Below, one piece after another: positions 41,010 to 46,200 of a stretch of DNA of 46,200 nucleotides. The stretch covers positions 1 to 46,200 of the forward strand of contig JAFGAV010000044.1 of assembly GCA_016933515.1 (NCBI GenBank), in the 5' to 3' direction. The first letter of the stretch is position 1; each line of letters opens with the position of its first letter. A program made the translations under genes and the position numbers. The stretch is from Candidatus Aminicenantota bacterium (lineage in GTDB: Bacteria > Acidobacteriota > Aminicenantia > Aminicenantales > JAFGAV01). Below the pieces are notes generated by a model. That model was not told the DNA's origin and did not search any database. It worked only from the letters and a program-made list of their open reading frames with translations.

Positions 41010-41774
41010 ATGGGAAAAAACAATCTTTTGCAAAAAACGGCGGCGGCGGGGCTGCTCCTGGCCTGCGCGGCGTCGGCTGAGGCCGGCAAGTTCGAGGGCT
41101 TCTACTTGGGGATCGGCGGGGCCCACATTCCGGAGTTCGCCGCGGTCCAGCGCGCCGCCTACCCGGACAATCAAAGTTTATGGGATTCGTTGTGGGGGGA
41201 ATTGCGGCTGGGCGCCAGCTACGCGGTGGTCGATCAACTGTCTGTGGACTTGCGCCTCGACGGGCTGCTGCACTATTACGCGGACGCTTCCACGTCCCAT
41301 TTCGATTCCCTCATCCTGCCCGGCCTGGGCGCGGTCTATGTCCTCAGTCCCGGGCCGCCTTCCCTCTACATCGGGGCCGATGTGTCGTTTCCCCTGTTCT
41401 CCACCGGGAGTGAGCGGTTCTCGCTCGAATCGGACGGCCCGGGGTTGGGGTTGACCATCGGCTGGGTGCAGCCGGGGATTCTCTTCGAGATAGGCTACCG
41501 GCTCCTGCCTGTGCGGGTCAGCGGCCCGGCCCAGAAGCCGCGCCGGACCCTGGGGTGCGTCTCCCTCAGGATGATGCGCCCGTTCTCATTGGGGACAGCT
41601 TACCTATTTACCCGATTTTTGTGGCGCTCAGGCCGGCCTCCCTTCCACGTGCGTCAGCCCAGAGAAGATGAAAGAGAACCAAACAGCTTCACGAGTAAGC
41701 CGTCCATGTATTTACGGGAATACAGGCGCGGGGCGCGGAGGGTCAGAGGTATTTCGTCTTCTTCAGCCGCTTGA
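41010..41774 (+). CDS. Outer-membrane β-barrel protein with lost stop codon
   Basis: The frame gives 254 residues, but the β-barrel part ends near residue 192: signal peptide (1-25, ending ASAEA), about eight strands (for example LWGELRLGASYAVVDQLSVDL, GLGAVYVLSPGPP, LTIGWVQPGILFEIGYRL) and a final strand LGCVSLRMMRPF with a terminal Phe. After that Phe the sequence runs directly into a REP-like element (41589-41622). The remaining 62 residues look like noise and run into the opposite manC end (41743). So the stop codon appears replaced by the element. The ribosome-binding site is weak (TTAAGAAAA). Confidence 0.6.
   Translation: MGKNNLLQKTAAAGLLLACAASAEAGKFEGFYLGIGGAHIPEFAAVQRAAYPDNQSLWDSLWGELRLGASYAVVDQLSVDLRLDGLLHYYADASTSHFDSLILPGLGAVYVLSPGPPSLYIGADVSFPLFSTGSERFSLESDGPGLGLTIGWVQPGILFEIGYRLLPVRVSGPAQKPRRTLGCVSLRMMRPFSLGTAYLFTRFLWRSGRPPFHVRQPREDEREPNSFTSKPSMYLREYRRGARRVRGISSSSAA
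41589..41622. repeat. REP-like element at the 3' end of the β-barrel gene
   Basis: TTGGGGACAGCTTACC, then TATTTACCCGATTTTTGT. This parallels the reverse complement of 24145-24180 (GGGGACA-N3-TACCTATT-ACCC-N-ATTTTT). It starts three bases after the codon for the barrel's last Phe. Confidence 0.6.
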
Positions 41775-42825
41775 GCTCGGCGAGGACGTCCTTGACCTTC
41801 TGGTCCGCGTCGCGGCGGCAGACGAGCAGGGCGTCCTCGGTTTCGACCACGATGAGGTTCTCGACGCCGATCAGGGCCGTGAGACGTCCGGGATTGTAAA
41901 CGAGATTTCCCTCAGACTCCAGGGCGAGGACTTCGCCGCGCGCGGCGTTGCCCTGACTGTCCCGGGGCCAGACGTCGAAAAGCGACGACCAGGCGCCGAC
42001 GTCCGACCAGCCGAAGCGGGCCGGAAAGACGAGAACGCCGGAAGCCTTCTCCATGAGGGCGTAGTCGATCGACTTGGCCGGCAGCGTCTTGAAGACGGCC
42101 GCCGCCGCCCGCTTCCGATTCCCGCGGAAGGCGGCGAGCATCCTGTCCCAGCCGCGCGCATACTCCGGCGCATGCTTTTTCAGCTTCTCGGCGAAGACGT
42201 CCGCGCGCCAGATGAACATGCCCGAATTCCAGGTGTAGTTTTTGGCGCGGGCGAACTTTCGGGCCTTATGGAGCGGGGGCTTTTCCTCAAAAGACACGAC
42301 GTCATGAAAAGGGAACTCTCCTATCCGTCCGGCGGTCTTCACCGAAGCCCGGATGTAGCCGTAGCCTGTCGAGGGAAACGTGGGCGGAATGCCGAAAGTG
42401 ACGAGCGCGCGCCGCTCGTCCGCGGCTCGGCACCCGGCCTCGAGCTGCCGGAGGAAGACGGGCACGTCGCGGATGAGATGGTCTGAGGGGAGAACGACGA
42501 CGACCGCCGCGGGATTTTCGGCATGGATGCGCGCCGTGGCGAGCACCAGCGAAGGCGCCGTGTTCCGTCCCTCGGGCTCGACAAGCAGGTTGCGCAGGCG
42601 AAGCCGCGGCAGCAGCCGCACGATCGTTTTCGTCTTGGCCGCGTCAGCCACGGTGTATAGATTTCTCGGCGGAACGAGCGGCCGGAGCCGTTCGACGGTT
42701 TCTTCGAGCATGGACTTCCGGCCCGTGACGGGCAGGAATTGCTTGGGCCGGTCCGCGCGGCTGAGCGGCCAGAAACGCGTGCCGCTCCCTCCGGCTATGA
42801 CGACCACGCGGATATCGAGTTTCAT
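41743..42825 (-). CDS. manC: Mannose-1-phosphate guanylyltransferase
   Basis: 360 residues, the single-function form. It makes GDP-mannose from mannose-1-phosphate and GTP. The nucleotide-binding motif is V-I-A-G-G-S-G-T-R-F-W-P-L-S-R, with K-Q-F-L. E-P-E-G-R-N-T-A-P, P-S-D-H-L-I, and F-E-E-K-P, N-S-G-M-F-I-W and F-G-W-S-D-V-G-A-W follow as in all family members. No phosphomannose isomerase domain is attached. Its start overlaps the stop of the phosphomannomutase gene by four bases (ATGA), so the two steps of GDP-mannose synthesis are coupled. Confidence 0.95.
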   Translation of the reverse strand: MKLDIRVVVIAGGSGTRFWPLSRADRPKQFLPVTGRKSMLEETVERLRPLVPPRNLYTVADAAKTKTIVRLLPRLRLRNLLVEPEGRNTAPSLVLATARIHAENPAAVVVVLPSDHLIRDVPVFLRQLEAGCRAADERRALVTFGIPPTFPSTGYGYIRASVKTAGRIGEFPFHDVVSFEEKPPLHKARKFARAKNYTWNSGMFIWRADVFAEKLKKHAPEYARGWDRMLAAFRGNRKRAAAAVFKTLPAKSIDYALMEKASGVLVFPARFGWSDVGAWSSLFDVWPRDSQGNAARGEVLALESEGNLVYNPGRLTALIGVENLIVVETEDALLVCRRDADQKVKDVLAELKRLKKTKYL

Positions 42826-44198
42826 GCGTCGCCGCCGTCGAGTTTTTTGATGGCCGCTTCGACCTCGGCCTTAACCTCTTTCTCGATGGCCTCCAGCCGT
42901 TCGGGGCTCTCGGCCTCGAAGCGCATGACGAGCACCGCCTGCGTGTTCGAAGCGCGCACCAGGGCCCAGCCGCCTCCCATCTCGGCCCGGACGCCGTCGA
43001 TGTCCACAACCGGGTAGCGGGCGGCGAGCGTCCGCCGGACCTCGTTCACGATCTTGAACTTGACCTCTTCCGAGGCATAGACCCGGATCTCGGGCGTACT
43101 GAACGTCACGGGCAAATCGGCCAGGTGCTCAGAGAGCTTCCGGCCGGAACGCGACAGAATTTCGAGCACCCGGCCCGAGGCGTAGATCGCGTCGTCGAAT
43201 CCGAAGTAGCGGTCGGCGAAAAAGATGTGGCCGCTCATTTCGCCGGCCAGGGCGGCGCCCTCCTCCTTGATCTTCTTTTTGATCAGGGAGTGGCCGGTCT
43301 TCCACATGATCGGCTTGCCGCCCAGCCTGGCCACCTCATCGAAGAGGAGCTTGCTCGATTTGACCTCGGCGATGACCGTCGCTCCCGGCCGCCGCGCCAG
43401 GATGTCGCGGGCAAAGAGGATCATGAGCTGGTCGCCCCAGAGGATTTTCCCCTTGTCGTCCACGACGCCGATGCGGTCGGCGTCGCCGTCGTAGGCGATG
43501 CCGGCGTCGGCGCCCGTCTCGGCCACCTTGGCGATGAGGTGCTGCATGGCTTCGGGCAGAGTCGGGTCGGGATGATGATTGGGGAAGCGGCCGTCCATGT
43601 CGCAGAAGAGGGGGATGACCTCGGCGCCGAGCTTCTCGAAAATCGGCACGGCCACGACGCCGCCCGTTCCGTTCCCGGCGTCCACGACGACCTTGAGCTT
43701 CCGCTCGAACTTGAGGCCGCCTAAAAGACGGGCCTCGTAAGCGGGGACGACGTCGAGCTTCGTGCGCCGTCCGGGACGGTCTTCGATGAAATCGCCGTTC
43801 CGAACGAGGTCGCCGATCTCCCGGATCATGGGACCGTAAACCGCCTCCTCGCCGAGCATGACCTTGAACCCGTTGTACTCGGGCGGGTTGTGGGAGCCGG
43901 TGATCATGACGCCCGCTTCCTTTTTGTTGTTGAAGATGGCGAAGTAGAGAAGAGGCGTCGGAACGACGCCCAGATCGACGACGCCGCAGCCCGTGGACTC
44001 GAGACCGCGGGCCAGCGCCTCGAAGTATGCGGGCGAGCTCAGGCGCACGTCTCTCCCGACCGCAACCTCGCGGGCGTCCCGTCTCCTGAAGTACGTTCCC
44101 AGCCCCTTGCCCAAGGCCTCGACGACGCCGGGCGTCAGGTCCTTGTCCACGATGCCCCGGATGTCGTATTCCCTGAAAATGGCCGGATTGACGTTCAT
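42822..44198 (-). CDS. manB: Phosphomannomutase/phosphoglucomutase
   Basis: 458 residues from ATG 44198; the longer frame reads into the kdsD end. It interconverts 6- and 1-phosphates of mannose or glucose. The opening I-F-R-E-Y-D-I-R-G and the phosphoserine loop T-G-S-H-N-P-P (the serine that carries phosphate) are clear. The metal loop D-G-D-A-D-R, the sugar-specificity loop G-E-M-S-G-H, and the phosphate-binding R-A-S-N-T near the C-terminus complete the four domains. It matches the AlgC/ManB family. It follows kdsD closely (7 bases) and overlaps manC. Confidence 0.94.
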   Translation of the reverse strand: MNVNPAIFREYDIRGIVDKDLTPGVVEALGKGLGTYFRRRDAREVAVGRDVRLSSPAYFEALARGLESTGCGVVDLGVVPTPLLYFAIFNNKKEAGVMITGSHNPPEYNGFKVMLGEEAVYGPMIREIGDLVRNGDFIEDRPGRRTKLDVVPAYEARLLGGLKFERKLKVVVDAGNGTGGVVAVPIFEKLGAEVIPLFCDMDGRFPNHHPDPTLPEAMQHLIAKVAETGADAGIAYDGDADRIGVVDDKGKILWGDQLMILFARDILARRPGATVIAEVKSSKLLFDEVARLGGKPIMWKTGHSLIKKKIKEEGAALAGEMSGHIFFADRYFGFDDAIYASGRVLEILSRSGRKLSEHLADLPVTFSTPEIRVYASEEVKFKIVNEVRRTLAARYPVVDIDGVRAEMGGGWALVRASNTQAVLVMRFEAESPERLEAIEKEVKAEVEAAIKKLDGGDA

Positions 44199-44205
44199 GG
44201 CTTCC

Positions 44206-45177
44206 TCAAAACATCTCGGTCCGCCACAGGTCGTGGAGATGGACGATGCCGTCGACCCCTCCACGGCTGTTCCGGACGACGAGCGACGTGATTTTCCGCT
44301 CCTCCATGAGGTTCAGGGCCTTGGTGGCCAGTTCGCCGCGGTCGATGGCCACCGGCTCCCGGGACATCGCCGCCGCCGCCGTGAGGCGCATCGCCCGTGC
44401 GCCGTGCCTCTGCAGCAGGCGGCGGAGGTCGCCGTCGGTGATGACGCCCTGGAGCGCTCCGCGGGAATCCAGGACGCAGGTCATGCCCAGCTTTTTGGAA
44501 GACATCACCTCGACGACGCGGCTCATTCGGGTCGACGTCCTCACCCGCGGGATGTCCTCGCCCCGGTGCATGAGCGACTCGACGCGCAGAAGCTGCTTTC
44601 CCAGCGCGCCGCGCGGGTGGACGGAAGCGAAGTCCCTTTCGCTGAAGCCCTTGACCTTCATCAGGGCCACGGCCAGTGCGTCGCCCACGGCGAGCGCCGC
44701 CGTGGAACTCGCCGTGGGCACGAGCCCCGACGGCTCGGCTTCCCTCTCCACTCGGGCGTCGAGAACGATGTCGCTGTGAAGGGCGATCTTCGCGCCGGGG
44801 TGGCCGGTGATGGTGATGAGCTTCACCCCGATGCGCTTGATGAAGTCCAGAAGCGCCGCGATCTCCCTCGTCTCTCCGCTGTAGGAAAGGGCGAGGACAA
44901 CGTCGTTCTTGAGGATCATGCCCAGGTCGCCGTGCGCCGCCTCGGCGGGATGGACGAACAGGGCCGGCGTCCCGCACGAGGCCAGCGTGGCCGCGATCTT
45001 GCGGCCGACAAGACCCGACTTGCCCATCCCGGTGACGATGATGCGCGCCCGCGAGACGGCCAGAACCTTGACCGCCTGGGCGAAGCTTTCGTCGAGCTTC
45101 GGGGCGAGCGCGGCGAGCGCCTCGGACTCGATCTCGAGGACACGGCGGCCGATGGCGATGATGTCCTTGTTGGTCAT
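44206..45177 (-). CDS. kdsD: Arabinose-5-phosphate isomerase
   Basis: 323 residues from ATG 45177, overlapping the kdsA stop (ATGA); the longer frame lies within kdsA. It converts ribulose-5-phosphate to arabinose-5-phosphate, the first committed precursor of Kdo. The SIS domain (about 1-200) carries V-T-G-M-G-K-S-G, S-Y-S-G-E-T and the E-A-x-H-G-D segment. Two CBS domains (about 205-323) follow, with G-V-I-T-D-G-D-L-R-R and I-T-S-L-V-V, as in KdsD/KpsF proteins. Location in an operon with kdsA favours the housekeeping KdsD role over a capsule-specific KpsF. Confidence 0.94.
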   Translation of the reverse strand: MTNKDIIAIGRRVLEIESEALAALAPKLDESFAQAVKVLAVSRARIIVTGMGKSGLVGRKIAATLASCGTPALFVHPAEAAHGDLGMILKNDVVLALSYSGETREIAALLDFIKRIGVKLITITGHPGAKIALHSDIVLDARVEREAEPSGLVPTASSTAALAVGDALAVALMKVKGFSERDFASVHPRGALGKQLLRVESLMHRGEDIPRVRTSTRMSRVVEVMSSKKLGMTCVLDSRGALQGVITDGDLRRLLQRHGARAMRLTAAAAMSREPVAIDRGELATKALNLMEERKITSLVVRNSRGGVDGIVHLHDLWRTEMF

Positions 45178-46019
45178 GGGGACTCCGTATTCCGGACGGC
45201 CCGGCGGACGGCGAGCAGGGTCGAAAGAAGGCCTTCGAGGTCGCCGAGGCGCAGGGAATTTTTTCCGTCCGAGAGAGCCCGCTCGGGCGCCTCGTGAACC
45301 TCGATGAACAGTCCGTCGACGCCGGCGCTCACTCCCGCCTTGGCCAGGAGCGGGATGAACTCCGCGTCGCCGGCCGAAGCGTCTCCCATTCCTCCCGGCC
45401 GCTGGACGCTGTGCGAGGCGTCGAGGACGACGGGATAGCCCAACGATCTGAGAACGGGGATGGAGCGGATGTCGAACACGAGATCGTGATAGCCGAAGGA
45501 CGTGCCCCGCTCCGTGAGCAGGATGCGGTCGTTGCCCCGGCTCAGGATCTTGTCCACGGCGTGGCGCATGTCGTCCGGGGCGAGAAACTGGCCCTTTTTC
45601 AGGTTGACGGGTTTGCCCGTCCCGGCCGCCTCGAGAAGGAGATCGGTCTGCCGGCAGAGGAATGCCGGGATCTGAAGGACATCGAGCACCTCGGAGGCGC
45701 GCGCCACCTGGCCCGTCTCGTGGACGTCGGACAGAACCGGGACGCCGAATTCCCCCTTGACGGCCTCGAGGATTTTCAATCCTTCTTCCAGTCCCGGACC
45801 GCGGTAGGAGCGGAGCGAGGAGCGGTTGGCCTTGTCGAAGGACGCCTTGAAGACGAAAGGCACGCCGAGCCTCTTCGTGACGGCGGCAAGCTCCGAGGCG
45901 ACGAGCCGCGCGTGATCGCGGCTCTCGATGACGCACGGACCGGCGATAAGGAACAGCGGGTTCCGGCCGCCGGCTTTAACCGCGGGCCCGAGGATGACTT
46001 CTTTGACGGCGGTGGGCAT
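45174..46019 (-). CDS. kdsA: 3-deoxy-8-phosphooctulonate synthase
   Basis: 281 residues (E. coli 284). It condenses arabinose-5-phosphate and phosphoenolpyruvate to Kdo-8-phosphate. Motifs: I-A-G-P-C-V-I-E-S near the N-terminus, [47 protein letters not shown] and D-A-S-H-S-V-Q. The Asn in V-N-L-K-K-G and the Cys in A-G-P-C-V bear on the metal-dependent versus metal-independent class. The gene starts 44 bases inside the end of pyrG. GGAGCG precedes the ATG. Confidence 0.96.
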   Translation of the reverse strand: MPTAVKEVILGPAVKAGGRNPLFLIAGPCVIESRDHARLVASELAAVTKRLGVPFVFKASFDKANRSSLRSYRGPGLEEGLKILEAVKGEFGVPVLSDVHETGQVARASEVLDVLQIPAFLCRQTDLLLEAAGTGKPVNLKKGQFLAPDDMRHAVDKILSRGNDRILLTERGTSFGYHDLVFDIRSIPVLRSLGYPVVLDASHSVQRPGGMGDASAGDAEFIPLLAKAGVSAGVDGLFIEVHEAPERALSDGKNSLRLGDLEGLLSTLLAVRRAVRNTESP

Positions 46020-46200
46020 GGCTCGCTCCGATGAAATCCCGGAACAGCGGATGGGGGTCGAGCGGCTTGGAGGTGAACTCGGGGTGGAACTGGCACCCCA
46101 GGAACCAGGGGTGGTCCCGAAGCTCGACGATCTCCACGAGGTCGTGCGCGGGGTTGACGCCCGAGACGACCAGGCCGGCCGACTCCAGCCGCCGCCGGAA
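45976..46200 (-). CDS. pyrG: CTP synthase, C-terminal end (runs off the window)
   Basis: Only the last 74 codons are present. [15 protein letters not shown] and [17 protein letters not shown] are the C-terminal glutamine-amidotransferase part of CTP synthase; the His and Glu of F-H-P-E complete the catalytic triad. It makes CTP, needed both for nucleotides and for activating Kdo to CMP-Kdo. The frame continues 14 codons into kdsA before its stop at 45976-45978, a 44-base overlap. pyrG-kdsA neighbours are common in Gram-negatives. Confidence 0.93.
   Translation of the reverse strand, partial: FRRRLESAGLVVSGVNPAHDLVEIVELRDHPWFLGCQFHPEFTSKPLDPHPLFRDFIGASHAHRRQRSHPRARG

Noticed and set aside
1..46200. 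CRISPR array, tRNA or rRNA genes
   Set aside because: No regularly spaced short repeats, cloverleaf-like sequence or rRNA core was recognised on either strand by eye; a covariance search would be needed to exclude small RNAs.

Overview
The window is 46.2 kb of GC-rich, densely coded bacterial chromosome from a Gram-negative (diderm) organism. The evidence for this is Kdo biosynthesis genes (kdsA, kdsD), several signal-peptide β-barrel proteins ending in an aromatic strand, lipoproteins, and a membrane electron-transport operon. The style of the genes (a Ser/Thr kinase with zinc ribbon and TPRs, BlaI/M56 pairs, many large unknown lipoproteins) suggests Acidobacteriota or Aminicenantes-like bacteria. 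This is inference only: no rRNA or other decisive marker is present, and I saw no tRNA, CRISPR array or intact transposase.

Layout. 1-3.4 kb: a TauE/SafE exporter behind the stump of a rhodanese gene, two divergent exported β-barrels and a flavodoxin. 3.4-7.1 kb: a 1011-residue lipoprotein joining TPRs, ankyrin repeats, a transglutaminase-like domain and more TPRs, driven by a promoter set in a GC-rich inverted repeat, then a stretch of decayed sequence. 7.1-9.9 kb: a BlaI-like repressor with a textbook promoter and two overlapping palindromic operators, followed by an M56 (BlaR1-like) protease with an unfamiliar sensor domain. 9.9-16.5 kb: isochorismatase-family hydrolase, β-barrel, α/β hydrolase, small membrane protein, a radical SAM gene coupled to an α/α-toroid gene, and a β-helix protein. 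16.6-24.1 kb: mostly unrecognised exported proteins, including a 1229-residue PKD-PLAT lipoprotein. 24.1-29.4 kb: housekeeping genes pyk, fhs, trmO, radC and a broken RelE/ParE toxin. 29.4-35.5 kb: an unknown exported protein and the operon sdhC-sdhA-sdhB-Rieske-cytochrome b. 35.5-39 kb: a Ser/Thr kinase gene between two 170-bp direct repeats, then a DUF1858 protein. 39.1-46.2 kb: phnX with a metallophosphoesterase, a β-barrel that has lost its stop codon, and the operon pyrG-kdsA-kdsD-manB-manC for CMP-Kdo and GDP-mannose precursors.

Cooperation. The succinate dehydrogenase and Rieske/cytochrome b genes sit in one translationally coupled unit, which suggests a succinate-to-quinone-to-bc respiratory chain. 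The right-hand operon supplies sugar nucleotides for lipopolysaccharide or other surface glycans. BlaI and the M56 protease form a repressor-sensor switch whose signal is unlikely to be a β-lactam, because the penicillin-binding domain is absent.

The signals least explained by ordinary annotation are the 170-bp repeats around the kinase, a dispersed element of the type GGGGACA-N3-TACCTATT placed at gene ends, the BlaI double palindrome, and the rhodanese/β-barrel junction.
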